A DNA stretch of 11,340 bases, from positions 1 through 11,340 of the forward strand of contig CALDKP010000230.1 in the NCBI GenBank assembly GCA_937898535.1. The letters are read 5' to 3'. The stretch is from an uncultured Sphingomonadales bacterium. Lineage in GTDB: Bacteria > Pseudomonadota > Alphaproteobacteria > Sphingomonadales > Sphingomonadaceae. The translations under genes were made by a program, and so were the position numbers. Shown piece by piece: positions 1 to 7,391 of this stretch (its first letter is position 1; every line of letters begins with the position of its first letter). Below the pieces are notes generated by a model, which saw nothing but the letters and a program-made list of their open reading frames with translations, searched no databases and was not told the origin of the DNA.

Positions 1-29
1 TGGAGTTCAGACGTGTGCTCTTCCGATCT
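1..29. other. Illumina TruSeq read-2 adapter remnant (artefact)
   Basis: These bases read TGGAGTTCAGACGTGTGCTC followed by TTCCGATCT, which I recognise as the 3' part of the standard Illumina TruSeq read-2 adapter, ending at its usual CGATCT ligation end. This is library sequence left at a contig end and not part of the organism. Genome sequence resumes at about base 30 and immediately gives good TsaD protein sequence. The GTG at 13-15 lies inside the adapter and must not be used as a gene start. Confidence 0.97.
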
Positions 30-636
30 GCTGCGGGTGAATAATGTTGGCGACTATAACCGGCTGGCCACCACCATCGACGATGCGGTGGGCGAAGCAT
101 TCGACAAAACGGCCAAGATTTTGGGCTTGGGCTTTCCCGGTGGGCCAGCCGTCGAACGCGCAGCGGCGTTGGGCAACGCGAAAAACGTACCGCTGCCCCG
201 CCCCTTAAAAGGCGCTGATGAGCCGCATTTTTCCTTTGCTGGCCTGAAAAGCGCCGTGCTGCGCGCGCATGAGACGGGCCAGTATAGCGTCGAAGATATT
301 GCCGCATCCTTTCAGCAAGCCGTTATCGACTGCCTGTACGACCGGATACGCTATACGCTGGATCGTATTGACGCGCCGGCGGCATTGGTTGTCGCCGGCG
401 GCGTCGCGGCGAATGTGCCCATTCGCAATATGCTTGAGCAGCTTGCGGCAAGCCGCGGCATGCGTTTTGTCGCACCACCATTGTGGCTGTGCACGGACAA
501 TGGCGTGATGATCGCATGGGCTGGCGCGGAGAGATTTGCGATGGGCCTGACCGATGGCCTTGATTTTGTCGCGCGGCCGCGCTGGCCGCTGGATCCCAAC
601 GCAGCACCCGCACGCGGTGCGGGCGTGAAAGCATGA
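30..636 (+). CDS. tsaD: tRNA N6-adenosine threonylcarbamoyltransferase TsaD, 5'-truncated
   Basis: TsaD (Kae1/Qri7/YgjD family) transfers the threonylcarbamoyl group from threonylcarbamoyl-AMP to A37 of ANN-decoding tRNAs, forming t6A in the cytoplasm. About 202 C-terminal residues are present of a usual 340-350. Visible family signatures are VGDYNRLATTIDDAVGEAFD, KTAKILGLGFPGGPAVE, the FAGLKSAV stretch, VVAGGVAAN and the C-terminal CTDNGVMIAWAGAE, whose Asp is a metal ligand in the family. The N-terminal half, including the metal-binding HxxxH, is missing because the contig ends; this is not a biological truncation. An apparent GTG start at 13 comes from the adapter. The stop overlaps the gpsA start (ATGA, 633-636), so the two genes are probably translationally coupled. 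Confidence 0.95.
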
Positions 637-1628
637 GCCAGATGCTATGTCCGGTTGGTATCATTGGTGGCGGCGCATGGGGCACCGCGCTGGCCGCCGT
701 CATGGCGCAAATCCACGATAACGTCCTCATCTGGGCCCGCGAAGAAGAAGCCGTGCAGAGCATAAACAGCCAGCACGAAAACAGCCTCTTTTTGCCGGGC
801 ACATCATTGTCGCCAAAAATTGAGGCGACATCTGACCTCGCCCGCATGATCGCATGTGAAAATTTGCTCATCGTGACCCCGACCCAGCATGTGCGCGCAA
901 CGCTGTCGGCGCTACCGGATACGCAGGCCCCGCTGATCCTGTGCGCAAAAGGCATTGAGGCCGATACCCAAATGCTGGTGTCAGATGTTGCCGCGACAAC
1001 GCGCCCGGGCAATCCGATTGCCGTTTTGTCGGGCCCCACATTTGCGCATGAGGTTGCTGCTGGAAAGCCCACAGCGGTCACGCTCGCGACCGCCGATCAG
1101 ACGCTGGGTTCCGAGTTAATGCGCCGCATCGCGACACCTTCCTTCCGTCCTTATTGGTCTGATGATGTTGTCGGCGCGGAAATTGGCGGCGCGGTCAAAA
1201 ACGTACTCGCAATTGCATGCGGTGTCGTCGACGGCGCAGGTCTTGGTCTCAACGCCCGCGCTGCATTGATTGCGCGCGGCTTTGCCGAGATGCAGCGATA
1301 CGGCCTTGCGCGCGGGGCAAAAGCCGAAACGCTAGCCGGACTATCAGGATTGGGCGATCTGGTCCTGACATGCAGCTCTGAAAATTCACGCAACTTTTCA
1401 TTGGGCCGCGGCCTTGGACAAGGCCAAACATCCGAAAGCCTGCTCGCAGACCGCAAGACGGTTGCCGAAGGCGCATATACCGCGCCGGTCCTGCTACAGT
1501 CGGCAACGTCGCTTGATGTCGAAATGCCCATCGTGAGCGCGGTATGCGCTCTGCTGTCGGGATCAGCGACCGTCGATGCCGTCGTCACCGAATTGCTGGC
1601 ACGCCCGCTCAGGTCCGAAAGCTGGTAA
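633..1628 (+). CDS. gpsA: NAD(P)+-dependent glycerol-3-phosphate dehydrogenase
   Basis: GpsA reduces dihydroxyacetone phosphate to sn-glycerol 3-phosphate, the backbone for phospholipid synthesis; it is cytosolic. The 331-residue length is normal. The N-terminal Rossmann dinucleotide site is GIIGGGAWGTALA (residues 9-21). Family motifs follow: CAKGIE with K106, LSGPTFAHEVAAGKPTAV (132-149), EIGGAVKNVLAIA with the expected catalytic K189, NARAALI (207-213), and SGLGDLVLTCSSENSRNF (238-255), which carries the substrate-contacting Arg/Asn pair. The ATG at 633 overlaps the tsaD stop by four bases, and the N-terminus fits the family, so the start is secure. The tsaD-gpsA order is, from memory, common in alphaproteobacteria. 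Confidence 0.97.
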   Translation: MSQMLCPVGIIGGGAWGTALAAVMAQIHDNVLIWAREEEAVQSINSQHENSLFLPGTSLSPKIEATSDLARMIACENLLIVTPTQHVRATLSALPDTQAPLILCAKGIEADTQMLVSDVAATTRPGNPIAVLSGPTFAHEVAAGKPTAVTLATADQTLGSELMRRIATPSFRPYWSDDVVGAEIGGAVKNVLAIACGVVDGAGLGLNARAALIARGFAEMQRYGLARGAKAETLAGLSGLGDLVLTCSSENSRNFSLGRGLGQGQTSESLLADRKTVAEGAYTAPVLLQSATSLDVEMPIVSAVCALLSGSATVDAVVTELLARPLRSESW

Positions 1629-1669
1629 CGGCGGACCTAATCCGCTAGCGTACCAAAAGAGGCGATCCA

Positions 1670-3166
1670 TTGACTGCAGCCAGAACCGACGAAGAAGATA
1701 TTCAGGCACTCGCAAAGGGCGGGCGGACGAATGTATTTGGCTTTCTTTTACGGTTGGCCGCCCGCATCCCATTTTTGTTCATCGCGGGCAGACTTTATGG
1801 TCCCGAAGCGCTTGGCCGCTTTGCCTATGCCATCCTGATTATCGAATTTGTCGCACAGCTTGCTTCTCTTGGCCTGCGCCGCGGGCTGGCGGAATTGCTT
1901 GCGAAGGATGACCGCCCGCATGCCCACCTGATTGTGGATGCGCTTTTCGCGGCGATGGCGGCATCAGCGGTCGGCGCTGCATTTTTGATCATGCTGCCCG
2001 AGCTGATGTTTCCCAACAGCGGTATTAACGGGCTCGACCGGTTTCTGCCGCTCGCCATTTTTGCCATTGTCGCAACGGACATCGCCTTGTCCGCCTTGGC
2101 CTATAAATTCGATATCGCATCGACCGTGCGGGCACGTGCGATCGTTGAACCGTGGACAATCAGCATCGCGGCAGGCGCGCTTTATTTCTATTCCGCGCGC
2201 GATGGGCTCATCCTGTCTTATGTCGCTTCGCTGGCCGCTGCATTGTTGTTTGCACTTTGGCCCTTGTGGCGCAGCTATGGCTTTGCGCGTGGATGGCGGC
2301 CAAGTGTGAAGCGTTCTTTGGTGATTGCCCAACGCAATCTGCCACTGGCCGCAGCGGACGCCGCAGAATGGGGCAGCAGGCGGCTTGACCTTGCCATATT
2401 GGGCCTGTTTGCATCGCCGGCAGTGGTGGGTATCTATTATGTCGCCCAACAGGTGGCGAGCCTTCCACAGAAACTGAAAACCAGCTTTGACCCGATATTA
2501 GGCCCTGTCATCACACGCAATTTACAGACCCGCAATTATGCTGAGATCGCCAAACAGGTCGGCCAGGTCGGTTTCTGGATTATCGCAGCACAGGCCGGAA
2601 TTGCACTCGCGCTTGGCATCCCCGGCGCAGCGGTCATGGGATTGATGGGCCCCGAATTTGTCGGCGGAGCAGCGGCGCTTGCCTTTTTGCTGGCGGCGGA
2701 AGTGGCTGCGGCCACGGCGGTCGTCAGTGAGTCCGCCTTGGTATATATGGCCCGTCACCGGAACCTGCTGATTTCAATCGGGATGTTGGCCGTGCAAACT
2801 TTGGTGAGCGTGGGCCTTCTGATGCTGGTCGATGATATCCCCATTAAGCCCGAATATGTCGGCCTGTATCAGGCGGCAGCCGTTGCCTGCGGGCTAATGA
2901 TTTCACTGGGCATTGGCTCGCTCATCAAATCGCGATTGCTGTCACGATTATTGGGACAGCACATACGCGTGTGGCGTTGGGCCTTGCTGGTTGCAGTCGC
3001 CGCGGCAGCCTTGCTCGGCATGGCCATCGTCAGCGTCCCTGCCCGTCTGGAATGGGTGGAACTGGCGATCGGCGTACCTGCGATCCTTGGCCTTTATGGC
3101 TGGATTATCTGGCGCTGGGGCTTTGGCCCGGAAGACCGGGTGCTGTTCCGCAGGAAAAAGGATTAA
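1670..3166 (+). CDS. Polysaccharide/lipopolysaccharide flippase-like membrane protein (MOP superfamily)
   Basis: This 498-residue, very hydrophobic protein has roughly twelve to fourteen membrane segments in two halves. It opens with a short polar N-terminus and then GGRTNVFGFLLRLAARIPF and GRLYGPEALGRFAYA, the style of the first helices of Wzx-like oligosaccharide flippases and lipopolysaccharide biosynthesis proteins. Such proteins move lipid-linked glycans across the inner membrane; the substrate here cannot be read from sequence. The start is TTG at 1670, supported by a good Shine-Dalgarno stretch AAGAGG (1657-1662) seven bases upstream; no in-frame ATG gives a better N-terminus. It lies 41 bases after gpsA on the same strand, so cotranscription is likely. 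No glycosyltransferase or polymerase gene is adjacent. Its stop codon overlaps that of the convergent adenosine kinase gene. Confidence 0.85.
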   Translation: MTAARTDEEDIQALAKGGRTNVFGFLLRLAARIPFLFIAGRLYGPEALGRFAYAILIIEFVAQLASLGLRRGLAELLAKDDRPHAHLIVDALFAAMAASAVGAAFLIMLPELMFPNSGINGLDRFLPLAIFAIVATDIALSALAYKFDIASTVRARAIVEPWTISIAAGALYFYSARDGLILSYVASLAAALLFALWPLWRSYGFARGWRPSVKRSLVIAQRNLPLAAADAAEWGSRRLDLAILGLFASPAVVGIYYVAQQVASLPQKLKTSFDPILGPVITRNLQTRNYAEIAKQVGQVGFWIIAAQAGIALALGIPGAAVMGLMGPEFVGGAAALAFLLAAEVAAATAVVSESALVYMARHRNLLISIGMLAVQTLVSVGLLMLVDDIPIKPEYVGLYQAAAVACGLMISLGIGSLIKSRLLSRLLGQHIRVWRWALLVAVAAAALLGMAIVSVPARLEWVELAIGVPAILGLYGWIIWRWGFGPEDRVLFRRKKD

Positions 3167-4158
3167 CCCAGACGCTTGGCAACAAGCTCTGCGATATCCG
3201 CTTCTGGCCGCGCGCCATAATGTGAAATAATCTCGGCAGCGCAAACTGCGCCCATGACAAGGCATTCGGCCATCGGGCGGCCCTGCGCTATCCCTGCAAA
3301 CACACCTGATGCGAACAAGTCGCCTGCGCCGGTCGTGTCGACCAATTGGGCGACAGGTTCTGCGCCGACTTCGGTACGCACGCCGTTTTCGATGGCGATG
3401 GCGCCATGTTCGCCGCGCGTGCAGACCAACAATGGAACCTTCGCCGCGATTGCCGCTACCGATGCTTCGAAATCATCGCTGTTGTTGAGCGCACAAATTT
3501 CGACTTCATTCGAAAACAATATATCAATGCGACCGGCATCCATTTCGGCCAAAAAGTCAGGCCCATGACGCGAAATGACGAATGCGTCAGACAATGTCAG
3601 CGCTACCTTACGACCGGCGGCACGGGCGACATCGATAGCGGTGCGCATCGCTGCACGTGGCTCCTCGGGATCCCACAAATAGCCTTCAAGATACAATATG
3701 GCCGCGCTTTCAATCAGTGCCTTGTCGATCAGCGTGGCAGGCAGATATTGCGACGCGCCTAAAAAGGTGTTCATCGTCCGCTGCGCATCTGGCGTAACGA
3801 GAATGTAGCAACGTGCGGTTGAAGGTGCGCCGTCACGTGCAGGAATATCGAAATGGATACCGCCCGCACGAATGTCATGTGCGAACACTTGGCCAAGCTG
3901 ATCATTTGCGACTTGCCCGATAAATGCTGTTTTATGTCCAAGCCGTGCGAGGCCGGCCAAGGTATTTGCGGCCGAGCCACCGCTGATTTCACGGGCCGGT
4001 CCCATGTGGGAATATAATGCCTGTGCACGGTCTTCATCAATGAGCTGCATGCTGCCTTTGGTCAGGCCTTCGCTGTCGATAAAACCATCATCGGTGTTGG
4101 CAATGATATCAACAATTGCGTTGCCAATGGCGAGGACGTCAAAGCGGCTGTCAGTCAT
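3163..4158 (-). CDS. Adenosine kinase, PfkB family
   Basis: This is a 331-residue PfkB/ribokinase-fold sugar kinase. The N-terminal region FDVLAIGNAIVDIIA, the first PfkB signature around GGSAANTLAGLARLG (60-74) and the second signature DTTGAGDLFASGVFAG (274-289) are all present; D280 in GAGD is the expected catalytic base, and SNEVE (216-220) matches the NxxE magnesium motif. The overall pattern (NAIVDIIA, GGSAANT, LEGYLWD) matches alphaproteobacterial proteins annotated as adenosine kinase, which phosphorylate adenosine to AMP in purine salvage. Related PfkB kinases acting on other nucleosides or sugars cannot be excluded. The ATG at 4156-4158 has a good Shine-Dalgarno (AGGA, complement of 4165-4168) six bases upstream. 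It is divergent from the EI24 gene, and its last four bases overlap the end of the convergent flippase gene. Confidence 0.9.
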   Translation of the reverse strand: MTDSRFDVLAIGNAIVDIIANTDDGFIDSEGLTKGSMQLIDEDRAQALYSHMGPAREISGGSAANTLAGLARLGHKTAFIGQVANDQLGQVFAHDIRAGGIHFDIPARDGAPSTARCYILVTPDAQRTMNTFLGASQYLPATLIDKALIESAAILYLEGYLWDPEEPRAAMRTAIDVARAAGRKVALTLSDAFVISRHGPDFLAEMDAGRIDILFSNEVEICALNNSDDFEASVAAIAAKVPLLVCTRGEHGAIAIENGVRTEVGAEPVAQLVDTTGAGDLFASGVFAGIAQGRPMAECLVMGAVCAAEIISHYGARPEADIAELVAKRLG

Positions 4159-4197
4159 GAAGTTTCCTATATTTAAGCTTGCCGCGCCCTACTGGGG

Positions 4198-4226
4198 TTG
4201 GACATTTCGGGCAAGCGCTTTAGAAG
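4198..4226 (+). promoter_or_regulatory. Possible promoter of the EI24-protein gene
   Basis: TTGGAC (4198-4203) and TAGAAG (4221-4226) are separated by 17 bases and resemble -35 and -10 elements, matching five and four of six consensus positions respectively. Transcription would begin at or next to the ATG at 4233, giving a leaderless or nearly leaderless message. That would fit the weak ribosome-binding site there. The -10 match is poor and overlaps a hairpin, so this is only a suggestion. The rest of the 74-base divergent gap to the adenosine kinase gene shows only that gene's ribosome-binding site. Confidence 0.25.
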
Positions 4227-4229
4227 CGC
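4215..4229. repeat. Perfect hairpin just upstream of the EI24 gene start
   Basis: GCGCTT (4215-4220) and AAGCGC (4224-4229) form a perfect six-base inverted repeat around a TAG loop. The repeat ends three bases before the ATG at 4233 and occupies the place of the Shine-Dalgarno. It could be a protein-binding palindrome between the two divergent genes, or an RNA hairpin limiting translation if the message extends upstream. Nothing else in the sequence decides between these. Confidence 0.5.
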
Positions 4230-4232
4230 GAC

Positions 4233-4898
4233 ATGATACAAGCTCTCCTGCTTTCGTTCCAAAGCCTTTCGGACAGGCGCGTGGCAATGCTGCTCATCAA
4301 AGTCGTGCTGTGCACTTTTGCTAGCTTCCTTTTACTGGGTGCAGGCATGTGGTTTGCGCTCGATTGGCTTTTTGCATGGCTCAACATTCGGGACGGCGAA
4401 TATCTGTCGACTTTCCTGTCGCTGGCCATCATCCCGATTTCGGCGTTTCTGCTTTTCCGGGTGATCGCTGTCGCAATCACTTGGATTTTTGCCGACGATA
4501 TCATCGATGCGGTCGAAGACAGGCATTATCCCCAGAAAGCCGCATTTGGAAAGCGTCCGGGCGTAGGCGCTGGCGTGCATATGGCGATAAGGTCGATAAC
4601 ACGGGTGATTGGTTACAACCTCCTCTCCTTGCCGCTGTATATCGTCTTGCTGGTGTCGGGCGTTGGCACGGCGATCGCCTTCATGCTCATCAACGCGCTC
4701 CTTTTGGGCAAGGATTTGGAAGACATGCTGATTGCCCGCCATGGCGCATTGCAAGGCACCATCAAGAAACTGCCGCGCCTATTGCTGGGCTTCATTGGCA
4801 CCGTTGGCATGCTGATTCCGTTTTTAAACCTGCTGGTGCCCGTGCTTGCTATCGCAATGGCTGTGCACGTCGTCCATTCAGGAAACAGAGCCATATGA
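4233..4898 (+). CDS. EI24/CysZ-like integral membrane protein
   Basis: This 221-residue membrane protein has four hydrophobic regions at about residues 18-42, 58-88, 125-157 and 181-213, the last three long enough to hold re-entrant or paired helices. The layout, the N-terminus (MIQALLLSFQSLSDRRV) and the stretches INALLLGKDLEDMLIARHG and TVGMLIPFLNLLVPVLAIAMA fit the EI24 domain family, which includes the sulfate transporter CysZ. Alphaproteobacterial members have no settled function, and the lack of sulfur-assimilation neighbours argues against calling it cysZ. The ATG at 4233 is kept because the N-terminus fits the family, although only a weak AGAAG precedes it. The end overlaps the next gene by ATGA (4895-4898), suggesting coupled expression with the secreted protein downstream. 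Confidence 0.8.
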   Translation: MIQALLLSFQSLSDRRVAMLLIKVVLCTFASFLLLGAGMWFALDWLFAWLNIRDGEYLSTFLSLAIIPISAFLLFRVIAVAITWIFADDIIDAVEDRHYPQKAAFGKRPGVGAGVHMAIRSITRVIGYNLLSLPLYIVLLVSGVGTAIAFMLINALLLGKDLEDMLIARHGALQGTIKKLPRLLLGFIGTVGMLIPFLNLLVPVLAIAMAVHVVHSGNRAI

Positions 4899-5287
4899 AA
4901 CAAGCCGTAAACGCGTTCGCGCTTACTGTGATTTTGGCGGGCTATGTATCTGCGCCGCCTGCACGCGCGCAAACGCGCCAACCAGCACCCGTACAGCGCA
5001 CTGCGCCGGCCATTCCCGTCCGCCCTGCCATGGCACCAAGGGGCCTAGAGGCGGTCATGGGCAAGGATGTCGGTACCCTAAAACGCCTTTTTGGCGAACC
5101 GCGGCTTGATGTGGTTGAGGTTCATGGCCGCAAGCTGCAATTTGTCGGCAAAGCCTGCGTCCTTGACGTGTTTCTCTATCCCGACGGCAAGGGCCGGACC
5201 GAAATCGTGACTTATGTCGACGCACGCCGCAGTGATGGCGCTGCGGTTGATCGCGCATCCTGCATTGATGCCTTGCAACGCCGCTGA
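4895..5287 (+). CDS. Small secreted protein of unknown function, two cysteines
   Basis: This 130-residue protein has an N-terminal signal peptide: MKQ, a hydrophobic core FALTVILAGYV, then PPARA-Q with likely signal peptidase I cleavage after residue 25. A Pro/Ala/Gln-rich linker follows to about residue 48. The remaining domain contains LEAVMGKDVGTLKRLFGEP, KLQFVGKACVLDVFLYPDG and RASCIDALQ. Its order, with a short helix, a GEP turn and then strands, loosely recalls BamE/SmpA-like folds, but I cannot assign it. C88 and C123 could form a periplasmic disulfide. I do not recognise a named family. The ATG overlaps the EI24 gene stop, so it is probably translated with that membrane protein. It is convergent with queG with no bases between the two stop codons. 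Confidence 0.85.
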   Translation: MKQAVNAFALTVILAGYVSAPPARAQTRQPAPVQRTAPAIPVRPAMAPRGLEAVMGKDVGTLKRLFGEPRLDVVEVHGRKLQFVGKACVLDVFLYPDGKGRTEIVTYVDARRSDGAAVDRASCIDALQRR

Positions 5288-6412
5288 CTAGGTAAGCGTC
5301 CATTCGGTACGAACCGACGGGTCCAGTTCGTCGGCAAATCGCGCCTGCTTTTCACGCTGAAATATCTCGGGCGACAGCCGCGACATCGCCCAGATCGCGG
5401 CACCACGGACGACGGGTGAGGTGTCATCCATGAGCATCTCGACCACGGGTAGCACGCCGAAATCACGGCCATTGCCAGCCGCGATCAACACATTGCGCAC
5501 AAAGCGGTCGCGGCCAATGCGCTTGACGGGCGATCCGGAAAACAGCTGGCGAAATTGCGCATCATCCAAAGCCAAAAGGTCCGCAATGCGCGGCGCGACC
5601 AAGGCTTCGCGAGGCAAAAATGCCTTATGTGCCGCGGCAGTCTCGGCAAATTTGTTCCACGGACATACCGCCAGACAATCATCGCAACCGTAAATGTGAT
5701 TGCCCATCAATGGGCGCAGTTCGCGGTCTATGGCGCCCTTATGTTCAATGGTGAGATAGGAAATACATCGGCGGGCATCGACTTGGTATGGCGCGGGGAA
5801 AGCATTGGTTGGGCAGACATCCTGACACGCGCGGCACGAACCGCATGTGTCGGTCGCGGGAACCGATGGCGCAAGCTCTGCAGTCGTATAAATCGCGCCA
5901 AGGAACAGCCAGCTACCATGTTCTTTGCTGACGATGTTGCTGTGCTTGCCTTGCCAACCAAGTCCCGCCACCTCAGCTAGCGCCTTTTCCATAACTGGCG
6001 CGGTGTCGACGAACACTTTGACGCCGACCTCTGCGGAATGGGCAAGCCAGCTGGCGAGCCGTTTGAGCGCGCCTTTGACGACATCATGATAGTCGCGTCC
6101 TTGCGCATAGACCGATATGCGCGCCTTTGTGTCATCGCCGGCAAGCGCCATGGGGTCATGCGGCGGCGCATAGCTCATCCCCAGCATGATCACTGATTTT
6201 ACTTCGGGCCATAAAATATCGGGATTGGCACGCTCATCGACGCGGCTTTCCATCCACAACATGCCGCCATGGCGGCCTTCATCAATCCACTGGCGCAGCC
6301 GCTGCCCCGCGCGCGGCGCAAGGTGCCCCGGCGCAATGCCAAAGGCGACAAAGCCCTCACTCTGCGCCTTGGCCTGCAGCGCGTTAACTATATTTGTGTT
6401 GTTTCTTTTCAC
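5288..6412 (-). CDS. queG: Epoxyqueuosine reductase QueG
   Basis: QueG is a cobalamin- and iron-sulfur-dependent cytosolic enzyme that reduces epoxyqueuosine in tRNA to queuosine, the last step of that wobble-base modification. The 374-residue length is normal. VDTAPVMEKALAEVAGLGWQGKH (135-157) is the conserved core with the expected catalytic Asp136. The two 4Fe-4S sites appear as CGSCRACQDVCP (C190, C193, C196, C200) and C216 with CDDCLAVCPW (C243, C246, C250). The C-terminal part from about residue 295 has the HEAT-like helices of the family (VRNVLIAAGN, VRGAAIWAMSRL). The start is GTG at 6410-6412: an in-frame stop lies four codons upstream, no ATG follows before the conserved region, and AAGG (complement of 6420-6423) sits seven bases upstream. 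No other queuosine genes are in the window. Confidence 0.95.
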   Translation of the reverse strand: MKRNNTNIVNALQAKAQSEGFVAFGIAPGHLAPRAGQRLRQWIDEGRHGGMLWMESRVDERANPDILWPEVKSVIMLGMSYAPPHDPMALAGDDTKARISVYAQGRDYHDVVKGALKRLASWLAHSAEVGVKVFVDTAPVMEKALAEVAGLGWQGKHSNIVSKEHGSWLFLGAIYTTAELAPSVPATDTCGSCRACQDVCPTNAFPAPYQVDARRCISYLTIEHKGAIDRELRPLMGNHIYGCDDCLAVCPWNKFAETAAAHKAFLPREALVAPRIADLLALDDAQFRQLFSGSPVKRIGRDRFVRNVLIAAGNGRDFGVLPVVEMLMDDTSPVVRGAAIWAMSRLSPEIFQREKQARFADELDPSVRTEWTLT

Positions 6413-6458
6413 GCGCCAACCTTATTCAGCACCGACCATCTCTCCGGGGCGATTTCAT

Positions 6459-7391
6459 ATGTACGCAATAGAGGCAAAGGGACTCGTAAAGCAATTCGAT
6501 GGCTTTCGTGCCGTCGATGGGGTCGACCTGAAAATTCCCGAGGGCAGCATTTTTGGCATTTTGGGTCCGAATGGCGCTGGCAAGACGACCATGTTGCGCA
6601 ATTTGCTTGGCATCATTGACCCTGATGCCGGAACCCGCAGCCTGCTGGGTTCGGACCGCCCGATAACGCAGTCCCGCAATGTCGGATATTTGCCCGAAGA
6701 ACGCGGTCTGTATCAATCGATGCGCGCAGTCGACACAATTGCGTTCATGGGCGCGCTGCGCGGACTATCGTTGAAAGAAGGTGCCAAAAAAGGGCGCGCT
6801 TTGCTGGAAGAAGCGGGCCTTGGATATGCCGCGGACCGGCAGATTAGGCAGCTTTCCAAGGGGATGGCCCAAACGGTGCAACTGATGGGGACAATCGTCC
6901 ACGACCCAAAGCTGATCGTGCTCGACGAACCTTTTTCAGGGCTGGATGCACTCAATCAGGCTAAGCTTGAAAAGATGATCCGCGCGCAAGCCGCCAAGGG
7001 TGTGACGGTTATTTTTTCCACCCATGTCATCGCGCATGCCGAACGGTTGTGTGAACGCATCGCCATTATCGCCAAGGGTAAAATCAGTTTCGACGGGCTG
7101 GTTTCCGAAGCGCGCGACCGCTTGCGGCCGCAGGTGCATCTGGAAACTGAAACGTTGGACGGACCATGGCGATCGGCGCTGCCCCTTGAAACCAAATCAG
7201 AAGGGCATTGGTGGCATTTCACCTTGCCCGAAACCGGAGTGGAGCCGCTGCTGACGGCGCTGGTCGAGGGCAAGGCGGGCGTCAAATCGCTGTCGATCGA
7301 AAGGCCCGGGCTGCACGATGCGTTCGTCGCCATCGCGGGTGAAGTCGTCGCCGCGGAAATGGATGACGCTGATGTGGGAGACGCGAAATGA
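6459..7391 (+). CDS. ABC transporter ATP-binding protein, NatA-like
   Basis: This 310-residue protein is the ATPase of an ABC-2 type exporter. It shows Walker A GPNGAGKT (36-43), a signature motif LSKGMAQ (132-138) in place of the usual LSGGQ, Walker B LIVLDE with D-loop SGLD (152-163) and the switch His189 in STH. A C-terminal extension of about 90 residues (LRPQVHLETE onward) resembles the accessory domain found in NatA-like ATPases. The ATG at 6459 is chosen because the ABC fold starts there (MYAIEAKGLVKQFDGFRAVDG) and GGGG (6446-6449) precedes it; the same frame is open further upstream, but that part lies antisense to queG and has no ABC character. Its stop overlaps the permease start. 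The exported substrate is unknown; sodium or a toxic compound is possible from family examples. Confidence 0.92.
   Translation: MYAIEAKGLVKQFDGFRAVDGVDLKIPEGSIFGILGPNGAGKTTMLRNLLGIIDPDAGTRSLLGSDRPITQSRNVGYLPEERGLYQSMRAVDTIAFMGALRGLSLKEGAKKGRALLEEAGLGYAADRQIRQLSKGMAQTVQLMGTIVHDPKLIVLDEPFSGLDALNQAKLEKMIRAQAAKGVTVIFSTHVIAHAERLCERIAIIAKGKISFDGLVSEARDRLRPQVHLETETLDGPWRSALPLETKSEGHWWHFTLPETGVEPLLTALVEGKAGVKSLSIERPGLHDAFVAIAGEVVAAEMDDADVGDAK

Noticed and set aside
323..1081. A 252-codon minus-strand frame across the tsaD-gpsA junction.
   Set aside because: It is antisense to two well-identified genes and crosses their boundary; its product is Ser/Arg/Ala-rich with no domain.
3127..3140. CCCGG-AAGA-CCGGG hairpin near the end of the flippase gene.
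   Set aside because: It is within coding sequence with no T-run on either strand, so there is no support for a terminator role.
6186..6458. An upstream extension of the ABC ATPase frame by 91 codons.
   Set aside because: Most of it lies antisense to queG, and the ABC domain begins cleanly at the ATG at 6459 with a G-rich ribosome-binding site.
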